Shown: positions 25,028-33,888 of the stretch, piece after piece | Numbering within the stretch: position 1 is the first letter of the stretch | Layout of the letters: each line of letters opens with the position of its first letter | Virus record (IMG/VR): IMGVR_UViG_3300031595_000166 | Span: 62,001 to 126,000 of that record | DNA from: a virus | DNA: 64,000 bases | Direction: 5' to 3' (one strand) | The notes under the pieces: generated by a model | Told to the model about the DNA's origin: nothing | The model's input: only the letters and a program-made list of their open reading frames with translations | Databases searched by the model: none | Position numbers and translations under genes: made by a program

Positions 25028-25234
25028 TCATTTTAGTAATAGAAGTTTTTCAATTCGTTCTTTGTCAAGATAGACAAAACCTTTAAGCGTTAATAGTCTT
25101 CCTTCTCCGGGCTTATATATCTCAACTGTGGTCAATCCATCTATACAATTATCATACCAGATAGTATATGGTGGCAGATCATGCGTGCAATGATGATCGT
25201 GCTTGATTATTTTGTTGCAGATTGGACAGTTCAT
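25028..25234 (-). CDS. CPxC...GKY/leucine-tail family, 68 aa
   Basis: Reference member. CPICN at residues 3-7 and a nearby H-H pair may hold one zinc ion. A beta-rich middle of about 45 residues follows, then LDKERIEKLLLLK. Most copies have H-x-x-GKYxVxY after the knuckle; here it is HDLPPYTIWY. The conserved end is an amphipathic helix leading to four leucines at the extreme C-terminus. Function unknown. Coupled (ATGA) to the upstream copy. Confidence 0.7.
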   Translation of the reverse strand: MNCPICNKIIKHDHHCTHDLPPYTIWYDNCIDGLTTVEIYKPGEGRLLTLKGFVYLDKERIEKLLLLK

Positions 25235-25464
25235 TTTAACAATAGCAGTTTTTCAATTCGTTCTTTGTCAAGGTAAATCAATCCTTTGAATTCGAGAACT
25301 GCTACCCATTGAATTTTAATGTCAAACACGGCAGTACAATTTAAAATATGTGAGTATTGAACAATGTATTCGCCCATATAATGTTCGCATAGTTGACGCA
25401 ATGTTTTGTTGCATATCGGACATGAGGGAATGGGTGCGCTTGAATCGTAGATCTCGTAGATCAT
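25231..25464 (-). CDS. CPxC...GKY/leucine-tail family, 77 aa
   Basis: CPICN is preceded by a ten-residue extension (IYEIYDSSAP). LCEHYMGEYIVQY and an identical LDKERIEKLLLLK tail follow. Coupled to the FGE-like lipoprotein gene upstream. Confidence 0.7.
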   Translation of the reverse strand: MIYEIYDSSAPIPSCPICNKTLRQLCEHYMGEYIVQYSHILNCTAVFDIKIQWVAVLEFKGLIYLDKERIEKLLLLK

Positions 25465-26237
25465 TTAGCATCGCCACAACAACGACAACCAGTAGTAGTA
25501 TCCGAATAAAATTGCCCATGACCGTATGTCATAGGTTCGCACCTATGCCTGCCCCCACCTGCGTGCCCTCCACTGAGAGTGGACGTCAGATGAAGACCGG
25601 ACGCTGGCGCATAGTATTCAGGAACACGCGTCCACTCATCGACCGACCCGATCATATTATGGATGCCAAACGGTGAAACACACTTAGGGTAGTCAGTAAT
25701 ACTGGAACTATAATCACAATTTTTCTTACCACATTTTTTAAATGGCTTATGTTCGATATCGCAGGCGCCTACATCTCTTGTGAAACCGTATGGGTATGGG
25801 TTATTCGCTTCGCCCTCACACGCAAACATCCATTCTGGATGACTACACAGCCTCATCCCCTGCTCACTACATCTCTTCTCACACTGCCCAAACGTCTGAT
25901 CATTCAGTGGCATCTTCGTCTCAGGGTTATACAACTCCTCAGTCGTAATACAATACTTCATTTTAACCGTCTTGACTAAACACTTAGCAGGTTGCTTATA
26001 TTCCGCACATCGTCTTGCAACCGAAGTAGGAGGATCGATCCAATGCAGACAAACCTCTTCTGGCTTCGGGCAGTAATTACCTTCAACCAATGTGCTTCCA
26101 ACATGACACACCTGCGGTTCCTTCGGCTCTTCTGGAACCACAATAGTAGTAGTCTTACTTGTATCTGCTGGGCTCTGAGCAGAACATAACAGTCCAACAA
26201 CACAAACAATTAGAATGAACGATAGTTTTGTTTTCAC
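25461..26237 (-). CDS. FGE/SUMF1-like lipoprotein, 258 aa
   Basis: Signal peptide with lipobox LLCS (cysteine 18) or a plain signal sequence. The C-terminal two thirds carry the formylglycine-generating-enzyme fold marks RLCSHPEWMFACEGE, YPYG and GIHNMIGSVDEW. Many cysteines fit an exported, disulfide-bonded protein. Exported relatives without the catalytic cysteines are often sugar-binding or structural, so enzyme activity is not assumed. Confidence 0.75.
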   Translation of the reverse strand: MKTKLSFILIVCVVGLLCSAQSPADTSKTTTIVVPEEPKEPQVCHVGSTLVEGNYCPKPEEVCLHWIDPPTSVARRCAEYKQPAKCLVKTVKMKYCITTEELYNPETKMPLNDQTFGQCEKRCSEQGMRLCSHPEWMFACEGEANNPYPYGFTRDVGACDIEHKPFKKCGKKNCDYSSSITDYPKCVSPFGIHNMIGSVDEWTRVPEYYAPASGLHLTSTLSGGHAGGGRHRCEPMTYGHGQFYSDTTTGCRCCGDAK

Positions 26238-26248
26238 GGATCGATTCC

Positions 26249-26467
26249 TTATTGCAACATTAGGAGTATTTCAATGCGTTGTTCGTTTTCAATTGGAATA
26301 AGTTTGTTAAGTTTTACTAGAAGCTGATCATCCAAACTAATCCATGTCTGCGGAGGAAGTCCGAATACTGTTCGCATATATTCAATTTTATATTTACCAA
26401 TGATATGGCAATGAAGTGGAAAAAAATCTATAATAACAGAATTGCAATTGGGACAATAATCATTCAT
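26249..26467 (-). CDS. CPxC...GKY/leucine-tail family, 72 aa
   Basis: Knuckle CPNCN, then CHIIGKYKIEY and the end NEQRIEILLMLQ. Shares LxxLIPIENEQRIE with the next copy, so the two are recent duplicates. Confidence 0.7.
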   Translation of the reverse strand: MNDYCPNCNSVIIDFFPLHCHIIGKYKIEYMRTVFGLPPQTWISLDDQLLVKLNKLIPIENEQRIEILLMLQ

Positions 26468-26679
26468 TTTAGTAGCAACATTGTTTCAATGCGTTGTTCG
26501 TTTTCAATTGGAACAAGTCTATTGATTACTAGAACCTGAATATCCTTCTTAAGAAGACTAGTCTCATCAGGAACATTATCACCGGCACAAAAATAAAGTA
26601 CTTGATATTCGCCATACATATGGATATGAGATTTGATTTTATTAAGTCGGGCGGCACATACAGGACAACGATCATCCAT
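26464..26679 (-). CDS. CPxC...GKY/leucine-tail family, 71 aa
   Basis: Knuckle CPVC, HIHMYGEYQVLY, end QRIETMLLLK. Start chosen at the ATG overlapping the upstream stop. Confidence 0.7.
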   Translation of the reverse strand: MDDRCPVCAARLNKIKSHIHMYGEYQVLYFCAGDNVPDETSLLKKDIQVLVINRLVPIENEQRIETMLLLK

Positions 26680-26872
26680 TGTATGCAATCCATTTATACT
26701 TACCATCCTTGGACTTGGCAAGGATCATTGATTGATGGCAATGGGAACATTTAAGAATCATCCCAGCGTGAGCCGATTCACTGCCATGTTCGTCAATAAA
26801 ATCCGAACAACAATTGAACACTCCCTCGCCGAAAACAACTTGAAAATCACTGACCTTACCAATAGTGCGCAT
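26672..26872 (-). CDS. zinc-knuckle protein, 66 aa
   Basis: CSHCHQ near residue 42, plus an earlier CC pair. First gene after the promoter at 26894-26921. No leucine tail; ends KYKWIAYNG. Confidence 0.6.
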   Translation of the reverse strand: MRTIGKVSDFQVVFGEGVFNCCSDFIDEHGSESAHAGMILKCSHCHQSMILAKSKDGKYKWIAYNG

Positions 26873-26893
26873 AGGATTTTTTCTCCACGGAAC

Positions 26894-26921
26894 AACTTAA
26901 CCACGCCCCCAAGCGTGTCAA
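26894..26921 (-). promoter_or_regulatory. sigma70-like promoter
   Basis: TTGACA (26916-26921), 16-bp spacer with 12 G/C, TAAGTT (26894-26899). CCTACA lies 25 bases upstream of the −35. Confidence 0.65.
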
Positions 26922-26949
26922 GATCCCCAGTGTGGTGAAGTGTAGGATA

Positions 26950-27168
26950 TTATTTCAATAGCGTTGGAACCGCCGAACAATCTGGTTGATTCATTGGCGG
27001 GAAGTTATGTGCAGATATAACACCAAACGATTGTAATATAAATAATAACACAATCACTAATGCTACAACATTTACAATAACTTTTATTTTAGTATCAACT
27101 TTTAGTAAAGAATTAAATAAGAATAAAGAAAAGCCTAAACAGGTTAGTATAACGAGGAATGTAATCAT
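26950..27168 (-). CDS. small membrane protein, Thivi_2564-like, 72 aa
   Basis: Two transmembrane helices separated by KVDTKIKVIVN, the layout of a small two-helix membrane family. A related copy lies at 29750-29944. Role unknown. Confidence 0.65.
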   Translation of the reverse strand: MITFLVILTCLGFSLFLFNSLLKVDTKIKVIVNVVALVIVLLFILQSFGVISAHNFPPMNQPDCSAVPTLLK

Positions 27169-27227
27169 TTTATTTCTCCAACCTAATACAAAATTGTGTA
27201 TAATAATACTTATTTTGGTATTAGATC

Positions 27228-27485
27228 ATGAACAATTATAACTACAAAACATTATTAGTCTCAGGAAAAGACTCAATCCTAATCGAATTAGACGGGGAAC
27301 CAAGAGAAGTTTCCGTTGAATTCAAAAAACAACATCACCATCATCGCAAACATCATAATGTCCCATGCAATCCACATCAAGATACATTGAAACACGCTAT
27401 CGTATGTGATGATGAACTATTCTTCCTCGGAATTGAATGGTCAGTTGCAGGAATAAGAGAAGTGATCTGGTCAGTTAAATACTAA
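27228..27485 (+). CDS. hypothetical protein with His-rich insert, 85 aa
   Basis: A HHHHRKHH run near residue 37 and an adjacent cysteine may bind metal. Plus strand; followed after 26 bases by the glycan genes. No family recognised. Confidence 0.6.
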   Translation: MNNYNYKTLLVSGKDSILIELDGEPREVSVEFKKQHHHHRKHHNVPCNPHQDTLKHAIVCDDELFFLGIEWSVAGIREVIWSVKY

Positions 27486-27511
27486 ACAACTAAATAGTAA
27501 GAGGTAAGTGT

Positions 27512-28447
27512 ATGAATATATTGGTATTTGGATTCTATTCCCATATGAATGTGGGCGATAATCTTTTTACCGATGTCTTTCATAAACTATTCCCGCAGCA
27601 TTCATTTACATTTACCGATCATATTACAAACAATTTACTCAAAAACATATCCGCAGTATTCATTGGCGGCGGATCAATGTTATGCGACAAACCAAACATT
27701 GAAAACATCAAGAAACTAAAACTACTTCCAATATATTATATAGGAATTGGTTCTGAGACATTGATAAATCCAGTTCATTTAGATCTAATGAAGCAAGCAA
27801 AGCTAATAGCATTGCGTTCAGATCATAAACTATCTATTATTAGATCAATAAACCCTAATACAATAGTTATTCCTGACTTAGTCTATGCCTTGGCAACAGA
27901 TATAGTTCCAGATCCAATAAGTAAAACGGTTCTTGTGCTACCAAACATAGCAGTAGTCCCACAGAATAATGATCATCATTGGAAACATACTGCTTGGGAG
28001 TGGTTCAGGAATGAGTTTTCGCAGTTTTTAGATAGCATTATTGATCATGGATACAAAATATCCTTCCTATCTATGTGTCAAGACCATAAACTACACGATG
28101 ATTTTGCTTCACTTGGTATCATAAGTAGTATGAAGCACAGAGATATAGATTATATTATTGAATCGGATGATATAATAAAAACAATTTCAGAACATAGCAT
28201 TGTTATTACGCAGAGATATCATGGAATAATACTATCAGAGCTTGCAAGAACACCGTATGTTGCAATACATCATCATGATAAATTGAAAGAATCTTATTTT
28301 AATGCTGGGGCATTTGTTTCATACTACGGATTCAGTAAACAAACAATGAATGATAAGTTCAATCTTGCTATGAAGAAAGATTACAGTTATGATGTATCAG
28401 TATTTGAGAATATATTTAGAACATTAGTTAGCAAGGTGGGAATATGA
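27512..28447 (+). CDS. polysaccharide pyruvyl transferase-like protein, 311 aa
   Basis: Begins MNILVFGFYSHMNVGDNLFTDVF (NxGD start of the CsaB/WcaK type), then FIGGGSMLCD, YYIGIGSE, LRSDHK and, near 240, ITQRYHGIILSELARTPYVAI with the family histidine. Likely adds pyruvyl to a surface sugar. Coupled to the next glycosyltransferase by a four-base overlap. Confidence 0.82.
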   Translation: MNILVFGFYSHMNVGDNLFTDVFHKLFPQHSFTFTDHITNNLLKNISAVFIGGGSMLCDKPNIENIKKLKLLPIYYIGIGSETLINPVHLDLMKQAKLIALRSDHKLSIIRSINPNTIVIPDLVYALATDIVPDPISKTVLVLPNIAVVPQNNDHHWKHTAWEWFRNEFSQFLDSIIDHGYKISFLSMCQDHKLHDDFASLGIISSMKHRDIDYIIESDDIIKTISEHSIVITQRYHGIILSELARTPYVAIHHHDKLKESYFNAGAFVSYYGFSKQTMNDKFNLAMKKDYSYDVSVFENIFRTLVSKVGI

Positions 28448-29697
28448 GTGAAAGATTCGCTGGCATAAAGAATGGAAACATTCAGGTTGTATCAGATAAA
28501 ACATTTGCGTCTGCCATAAAGATTCCAAAAGAACTTGATAATGTATTAGCAGATGATTTGATTATTGATTATAGGTATAAGAATGGACAGTTCAAGAATA
28601 AGAGTAATGTATTACCAGTTGGAGAATTGAGAGTTGCATTTATAACTAATTGGCGTATGCATTGTGGAATTGCAATGTATGGTGAAAAACTTCATAACGA
28701 ACTGGTAAAGCATGTAAAAGACATTGTGGTATTCGCAGAGATTGGCGTTGATGATAAGAAAGAAGACGGAGTTATTAGATGTTGGAAACGTGGCGAATCA
28801 ATTATGGATTTGGTTAGGGCGGTAAAAGAATACGATCCAGATGTCATATTGATCAACCACGAATGGGGGTTGTTCAGTGATTCGAGATACTGGCTTGCAT
28901 TAATGAATCAATTGTCAGAGTATCGTATAATAGTTATTCAGCATTCCGTATTCCATCACAAAGACAAAACGATATGTGAAGCAGCAATGCCGGAAGTTAT
29001 TGTTCATTTAGCTGGTGCGAAGACTGTATTGAAAGAAGAAAAGAAGATATCCGGCAGTGTATATGTTATTCCGCACGGAAGTTCTCCTTGTGTTGCTGGT
29101 AAGTATTGGAATATGTATCATAGCGACAGAACATTTTTACAGATAGGTTATGGGTTCCATTATAAAGGATGGGAAAATTGTATTAAAGCAGTTGCCATAC
29201 TCAAAAAGAAGTATGATGATGTATTCTTCACTGGTATTTTTAGTGAGAGTCATTATGCTAAGTTAGATCATCAACTATACTACAATGAACTAATGATACT
29301 TGTTAGTGAGCTGGGCGTTGAAGAGAATGTTGGTATCATACGAGGATATCAATCAGATGAAACATTGGAGTCATATTTCAGAACGAATGTTGCAGCGGTA
29401 TTCCCATATGTTAGTTCGGCTGAGCACGAAGTATTTGGTGCAAGCGGTGCGGTAAGAACAGCTATGAGCAAGGGATTGCCAGTTATTACAACGAGCGTGA
29501 ATCATTTTAGTGATGTGCCAAGTATAAAGGCTGATACACCAGAAGAGATTGCTAATGCGTTAGAGAAGGTATTCGAGAATAAAGAATATCGAGAACTCCA
29601 AGTAAAGAAACAATGCGCTTATGTTGAGGAAACAAGTTGGGAAAATGTTGGAAAGATGTATTGTGATGTGTTGGAAAGGAAAACGACCACTACATAG
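28444..29697 (+). CDS. glycosyltransferase family 4-like, 417 aa
   Basis: GT-B fold. The N-terminal part (VAFITNWRMHCGIAMYGEKL) is typical of GT4, and the C-terminal Rossmann part has FLQIGYGFHYKGWENCIKA and the EHEVFGASGAVRTAMSKGLPVI motif containing the E-x7-E region. Probably works with the pyruvyl transferase on a host or phage glycan. Confidence 0.85.
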   Translation: MSERFAGIKNGNIQVVSDKTFASAIKIPKELDNVLADDLIIDYRYKNGQFKNKSNVLPVGELRVAFITNWRMHCGIAMYGEKLHNELVKHVKDIVVFAEIGVDDKKEDGVIRCWKRGESIMDLVRAVKEYDPDVILINHEWGLFSDSRYWLALMNQLSEYRIIVIQHSVFHHKDKTICEAAMPEVIVHLAGAKTVLKEEKKISGSVYVIPHGSSPCVAGKYWNMYHSDRTFLQIGYGFHYKGWENCIKAVAILKKKYDDVFFTGIFSESHYAKLDHQLYYNELMILVSELGVEENVGIIRGYQSDETLESYFRTNVAAVFPYVSSAEHEVFGASGAVRTAMSKGLPVITTSVNHFSDVPSIKADTPEEIANALEKVFENKEYRELQVKKQCAYVEETSWENVGKMYCDVLERKTTTT

Positions 29698-29715
29698 GGA
29701 GGATGTAGTAGTCGT
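29683..29715 (+). terminator. hairpin after the glycan genes
   Basis: A near-perfect stem (ACGAC-ACTACAT/ATGTAGT-GTCGT) overlaps the stop codon, without a U-tract. Weak terminator or RNA-stabilising hairpin. Confidence 0.4.
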
Positions 29716-29749
29716 ATTCGGACGCTGAACTGATTTTAGATGATTAGTT

Positions 29750-29944
29750 TCAGCGAAGTCTTGGGAATGTTGTAGTGCCGAGAAGTCCGAACGCCGATAA
29801 GACATATAATAAAACACAGATAACAACTACTACATTTATGATTGTTTTGATTCTGGCGTCCATTGGGATCATCGTGTTGACGAGCCAAAGTGCGATTCCG
29901 ATCACTATTAAAACAACTATTAATCCAATCATTTTGATGATCAT
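29750..29944 (-). CDS. small membrane protein, Thivi_2564-like, 64 aa
   Basis: Two helices around MIPMDARIKTIINVVVV, strongly like the consensus of this two-helix family. Convergent with the glycan genes. Confidence 0.65.
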   Translation of the reverse strand: MIIKMIGLIVVLIVIGIALWLVNTMIPMDARIKTIINVVVVICVLLYVLSAFGLLGTTTFPRLR

Positions 29945-30047
29945 TTCTTATAGAGAATGGTGTTCCGATATTGGAATGATCATCTCTATCAACACAATAC
30001 TTCAATGTGCATACCCAATCTGACATAAGTATATAAGGAATATCAAC

Positions 30048-30347
30048 ATGGATCCAACATTAGCAACAATTCTCGTAGCATTCTTCACTGCCATGCCACC
30101 AACGATAGCAGCAATTACTGCTCTAATGGTATCATTACATAACACACAAAAGATTCAAGATCTCCATGTATCAATGGATGGCAGACTATCTCAACTATTG
30201 ACAGCATCACTTGCACAAGGCAGACAGAATGAACGCGACGATCAACGAGATGGTTATAGTGTAGCACCAACAGCTCCAACTGCAACCCCAATTGGAACTA
30301 CTACAACAGTATCAACATTCGTTCCAGCATTTACAATAGATAAGTAA
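30048..30347 (+). CDS. membrane-anchored protein with coiled stalk, 99 aa
   Basis: N-terminal transmembrane segment (about 8-28), then a helix (NTQKIQDLHVSMDGRLSQLL) and a Pro/Thr-rich tail. Its layout mirrors the next, oppositely oriented gene. Confidence 0.6.
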   Translation: MDPTLATILVAFFTAMPPTIAAITALMVSLHNTQKIQDLHVSMDGRLSQLLTASLAQGRQNERDDQRDGYSVAPTAPTATPIGTTTTVSTFVPAFTIDK

Positions 30348-30354
30348 AAGAAAA

Positions 30355-30382
30355 GAGCCTAACGAGATCAACTCGAAGGCTC
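30355..30382. terminator. hairpin between convergent genes
   Basis: GAGCCT-x3-GAG/CTC-x2-AGGCTC in two helices, sitting between convergent stops with A/T on both sides; probably works both ways. Confidence 0.5.
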
Positions 30383-30407
30383 ATATTCTACACTTATATT
30401 TTACTAA

Positions 30408-30632
30408 TTAGATATGATATCCATCTTGGGTATTGTTTTGTTCAGCGTTTTGTTCTTGAACTCTTCCAGTATCTACCTTAGAACTAACTAATTCATCCAT
30501 TCTTTTAGTTAATAGCGTTTGAACCCAAGTGATTTTTTTACTATTCTTGGTTGCGGCAATTATGCTTCCGATCGCCAAGATCGTAATAAATATCGATACA
30601 CATGCTGCTGCAATCAAGATTGATATTGGCAT
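30408..30632 (-). CDS. membrane-anchored protein, 74 aa
   Basis: Transmembrane helix (about 4-26), then a charged helix, QNAEQNNTQDGYHI tail. Resembles the neighbouring plus-strand gene and may be a diverged relative. Confidence 0.6.
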   Translation of the reverse strand: MPISILIAAACVSIFITILAIGSIIAATKNSKKITWVQTLLTKRMDELVSSKVDTGRVQEQNAEQNNTQDGYHI

Positions 30633-30638
30633 TTGATT

Positions 30639-31013
30639 CTATTTGCCGCCGTCAGCAATATATGCTTGAAGGTTCTTTTGGACTAATTGTAAGTGTGCCA
30701 TTTGTGCTGGTGTTAATTTTGCCGCCGTTTGACCTAAAATTGGAGCACCTGATTCGGTATATTGAACCGTAGTAGGAGTGGTAGCAGATGCGAGTAGTGA
30801 GTTAACTATACCCAAAGCCGAAGTAGCAGTTGCACCGACGCAACCGGTTAGAAGTAATGCTGGATCGGTTATTCCACCATTGAAGAGTTGATTGACTTCG
30901 CATGATGCAATTGGTGATAATGCTGATTCAACTTGTGTTGATGTAGGTGATGTGCAACCAATAGCCGTTAAGCCAATGACTGCAAGCAAGCCTGTTATAA
31001 TTGTTCGTTTCAT
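30639..31013 (-). CDS. lipoprotein, 124 aa
   Basis: Signal peptide with lipobox TAIGC (cysteine 20) and a Ser/Thr-rich mature part without recognised domains. AAGGAAC precedes the ATG at 31013. Confidence 0.7.
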   Translation of the reverse strand: MKRTIITGLLAVIGLTAIGCTSPTSTQVESALSPIASCEVNQLFNGGITDPALLLTGCVGATATSALGIVNSLLASATTPTTVQYTESGAPILGQTAAKLTPAQMAHLQLVQKNLQAYIADGGK

Positions 31014-31066
31014 TTGTTCCTTATAGGACACGACCTTCGTGTATCACAATACCGTAATGGGTATCA

Positions 31067-31774
31067 TCATTTTTTGATATGACCGAACTTATACTTGAAC
31101 AACTTATTGGAATTGATATTCCCAATCAAAAACATATAGACGCCAGACAGCACATACTTCAATGCAGTAGTAATTCTTCCATCCTCATCCAGCCTACGAA
31201 CGCTAACAGGTATTTTATGAGATTTCAATACAGCAAACTTACATATCTTAGCCGCTCGTTGAACATAATCAGAATCTTCCCCTAACATAATTCGTTCATC
31301 AAAGCCAAAGATACTATTATGCACAATTCTCTTAGCGAAAATACAGAAGCCCGGAGCATAAGGAAACATATGAGATGATAATACAATGAAAACATTATAT
31401 GCTTCGTGCATTATATGGTCGATTTTCCTATCAGATAACGGTTCAATCTGACAAGTAGCAATGCCTAACCCCGCATAAACAAACTCATTTATTGAATCTT
31501 TCAAGAAGTCTTTTGGCAATATAACATCTGCATCTAAAAATAGTATTAGTTCCCCAGTTGCTATCTTGGCACCAGCGTTTCTACCAGCACCGGGCAATCC
31601 ACCAGTTGTTATTATTGCATTGTATTCTTTTGCTATCTCTAATGTATCATCAGAAGAATGATTGTCTGCAATTATAATCTCATAATCAGAATATGATTGT
31701 TTTTTGATTGATTCTAATAGTAATGGAAGACACTCTTCCTCATTGAATGTTGGTATAACTATGGATAATTGCAT
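31067..31774 (-). CDS. glycosyltransferase family 2, 235 aa
   Basis: GT-A fold: QLSIVIPTFNEEECLPLLLESI at the start, ADNHSSDDT, GRNAGAKIATGE and FLDADV (DxD). The later GEDSDYVQRAA provides the catalytic acid region. Preceded by two tiny membrane peptides that may anchor or regulate it. Confidence 0.87.
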   Translation of the reverse strand: MQLSIVIPTFNEEECLPLLLESIKKQSYSDYEIIIADNHSSDDTLEIAKEYNAIITTGGLPGAGRNAGAKIATGELILFLDADVILPKDFLKDSINEFVYAGLGIATCQIEPLSDRKIDHIMHEAYNVFIVLSSHMFPYAPGFCIFAKRIVHNSIFGFDERIMLGEDSDYVQRAAKICKFAVLKSHKIPVSVRRLDEDGRITTALKYVLSGVYMFLIGNINSNKLFKYKFGHIKK

Positions 31775-31780
31775 TTGATT

Positions 31781-31849
31781 CTACCAGATATGTAGGAATA
31801 CGATGAACAATACTACTACCATTATTACTATGACTCCTAAGACTAACAT
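31781..31849 (-). CDS. membrane micropeptide, 22 aa
   Basis: Almost entirely one hydrophobic helix (MLVLGVIVIMVVVLFIVF...). Its ATG shares a base with the stop of the preceding peptide (TAATG), and it stops six bases before the glycosyltransferase start. Confidence 0.45.
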   Translation of the reverse strand: MLVLGVIVIMVVVLFIVFLHIW

Positions 31850-31917
31850 TACATCCGCCTCATGAACCATGTGAAGATTAGAATTGCCACGAGTAGTGAT
31901 ACAGCAAAGAATAACAT
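31849..31917 (-). CDS. membrane micropeptide, 22 aa
   Basis: Hydrophobic helix with a basic end (FMRRM). GGAAA lies upstream of the ATG. Same length as the following peptide. Confidence 0.45.
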   Translation of the reverse strand: MLFFAVSLLVAILIFTWFMRRM

Positions 31918-32064
31918 TGGAGTTTCCTATTCTAATAGATTAGATATCTATCTATATAATATGGTATTGTGTATTCTATTTCACCTTCGCTGGATATTTC
32001 TAACGAAACTATCTGATTCGTTGATATAATACAGGTATGTATATCATAAAATGGTTCGGCAACA

Positions 32065-32178
32065 ATGGATGAGCCATATTATGGTATTGAGGCAGACAAC
32101 AACAAAACAGTTTCAACCATAGAGGGGGCTGGGACTGATCCTGGTAGTAAAAAGGATACCTATGGCAACAAGATCTAA
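32065..32178 (+). CDS. possible small upstream frame, 37 aa
   Basis: Short frame overlapping the start of the HTH/FnIII gene by 17 bases. No clear ribosome site; acidic, no motif. It could be a leader peptide or chance. Confidence 0.25.
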   Translation: MDEPYYGIEADNNKTVSTIEGAGTDPGSKKDTYGNKI

Positions 32179-33133
32179 AAAATATCAATACATTTTCGCA
32201 GAAGTTTCAGTAAAAGATAGTCTATTAGATAGCAATATAAGCAATATTGCTGGCACGCCATTCAACTTGGCTCAAAAGATATATGCAGAAGAGTCAAGAC
32301 TGTCTAATTACCTTGATAAGGTATTAGAAAAAGGGTTCTCGGCAATTCAACAAGATACCGCACACCTATTGAAACAAGGATTAACAACAATAGAGATAGC
32401 AAAATTACGCGGAGTGAATGTTAGTTCCGTAATCAAGTGCATCAATGGTCAAGGCAAGAAGGGCGGGGGATTGAAGAAGCGTTCTATTACGTTGATTAAA
32501 GAGAATAAATCTACGCTAATAATCTTCATCAATAAGATCAAGAATCTATTACCAGAATCATATGATGACTTGAATCTACCAACATTTAGGCTTGTATCCA
32601 GCGTATTGATGGCGGACGATGATGCACAAAATTGCATTGGTATACGACAATCAGGTCGTCAAACAAGGAACAAAATGATTAAACTAAGTTGGACAGCCAG
32701 CACATCACAAGTTTCGGGATACAATGTATACCGCGACCACAATACAACGCCACTAAACGGTAATGTTCCAGTAGCAGGAACAACATTCACTGACAATTCT
32801 GCATTACCCGGTAAGGTCTATAACTACGAGGTAAAAGCAGTATTCAATGGCGTAGAATCACAAGCAATATCGCTATCGTCATCCGATACACATGCCAAAG
32901 CATTTGCTCTTGGCAAGATTATTCAGGATGCAACAGGTCATTTTCATGAGGCAACGGTTGCTGGAACAACGGGGGCAACGCTTCCCAAGTTCGCAACTGC
33001 ATTGGGCTCGACAACCAAAGATGGTTCAGTCGTCTGGACAGTAAAATCAAGCGGTGCTACTCCAATAGCATTACTAAAATCAGGACAAAGCCCCGCGGCA
33101 CCAAGCAATCTTTTGATTGTTGCTCGTAGCTAA
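32162..33133 (+). CDS. HTH-like domain fused to fibronectin type III domain, 323 aa
   Basis: Residues about 50-100 (LKQGLTTIEIAKLRGVNVSSVIKCI) look like a helix-turn-helix. Residues 175-240 (KLSWTASTSQVSGYNVYR...YEVKAVFNG) are a fibronectin type III domain, and the end resembles a small beta-sandwich. HTH and FnIII are seldom joined; a tail-fibre or adhesin-like surface role is possible. AAGGA precedes the ATG, and a strong terminator follows. Confidence 0.65.
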   Translation: MATRSKKYQYIFAEVSVKDSLLDSNISNIAGTPFNLAQKIYAEESRLSNYLDKVLEKGFSAIQQDTAHLLKQGLTTIEIAKLRGVNVSSVIKCINGQGKKGGGLKKRSITLIKENKSTLIIFINKIKNLLPESYDDLNLPTFRLVSSVLMADDDAQNCIGIRQSGRQTRNKMIKLSWTASTSQVSGYNVYRDHNTTPLNGNVPVAGTTFTDNSALPGKVYNYEVKAVFNGVESQAISLSSSDTHAKAFALGKIIQDATGHFHEATVAGTTGATLPKFATALGSTTKDGSVVWTVKSSGATPIALLKSGQSPAAPSNLLIVARS

Positions 33134-33162
33134 TCAATTTTATATAAATTGACTCATACTTT

Positions 33163-33198
33163 CCCCGCCCGAGGCGACTTGTTGGCGGGGATTTTTTT
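33163..33198 (+). terminator. rho-independent terminator
   Basis: CCCCGCC/GGCGGGG stem followed by ATTTTTTT, right after the FnIII gene. The clearest terminator in the window. Confidence 0.9.
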
Positions 33199-33206
33199 GT
33201 AGGTTA

Positions 33207-33413
33207 TTATAGGAGGAGAAGTAGTTTCTCGATTTTTTCTTCGGTTAATGGAATTAGTTGATCATATATTCTTAGTAAGATTTTTGTTATCTCTGGGTTG
33301 CAAACGAAGGTTATGTTTTTCAGGAGGTTGTATACAACCATATATTTGCCATGTGTATGATAGCAACATGCTGAATTTAGTTTTGTTTCGGAATTACAGA
33401 TAGGGCAATTCAT
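33207..33413 (-). CDS. CPxC...GKY/leucine-tail family, 68 aa
   Basis: CPICN, HTHGKYMVVY, end EEKIEKLLLLL. Last gene of its array: the downstream neighbour is convergent, yet the tail is intact. Confidence 0.7.
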   Translation of the reverse strand: MNCPICNSETKLNSACCYHTHGKYMVVYNLLKNITFVCNPEITKILLRIYDQLIPLTEEKIEKLLLLL

Positions 33414-33685
33414 TTTAGTAATAGTATTGTGTTGATACGATCCTCGGTTAGCCGAAACCATTTATTACGTAGAGTTATAAGAAGATGAATACTAATTTTG
33501 CCATTTGATATAAATGGATCTTTCACAGAATCATCATACACGGATATTCTATTTGAAACAGAATCGATTCTTTGATAGACAATATGATATTTTCCTATTC
33601 TATGAGAATGCCACCATACTCTTCCTTGTTGGGCAGTTCCAATAATTAATTGATCACATTCAGGACAGGGGATAGGATTATTCAT
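33410..33685 (-). CDS. CPxC...GKY/leucine-tail family, 91 aa
   Basis: CPEC, HSHRIGKYHIVY, longer variable middle (about 45 residues), end DRINTILLLK. Confidence 0.7.
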   Translation of the reverse strand: MNNPIPCPECDQLIIGTAQQGRVWWHSHRIGKYHIVYQRIDSVSNRISVYDDSVKDPFISNGKISIHLLITLRNKWFRLTEDRINTILLLK

Positions 33686-33888
33686 TTTAGCAATAGCATA
33701 ATTTCAATTCGATCTTCATCAAGAAAAACATGCCCTTTACAATTTAAAATTGATTCACCCCATGGATTATTCGTATAAACATAAGTTCCATGTAGGAAAA
33801 TATTCTCATCGCGATATGAAACCTCATATTTACCAAGTGTATGCCAATGTGAGGCATAAATTATTTCATTGCAGATGGGGCAGTTCAT
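33682..33888 (-). CDS. CPxC...GKY/leucine-tail family, 68 aa
   Basis: CPICN, HWHTLGKYEVSY, end DRIEIMLLLK. ATGA overlaps at both ends. Confidence 0.7.
   Translation of the reverse strand: MNCPICNEIIYASHWHTLGKYEVSYRDENIFLHGTYVYTNNPWGESILNCKGHVFLDEDRIEIMLLLK

Noticed and set aside
29736-30026. 96-codon minus-strand frame starting MSDWVCTLKYC
   Set aside because: Overlaps the whole Thivi_2564-like gene in another frame; composition after residue 35 looks like noise.
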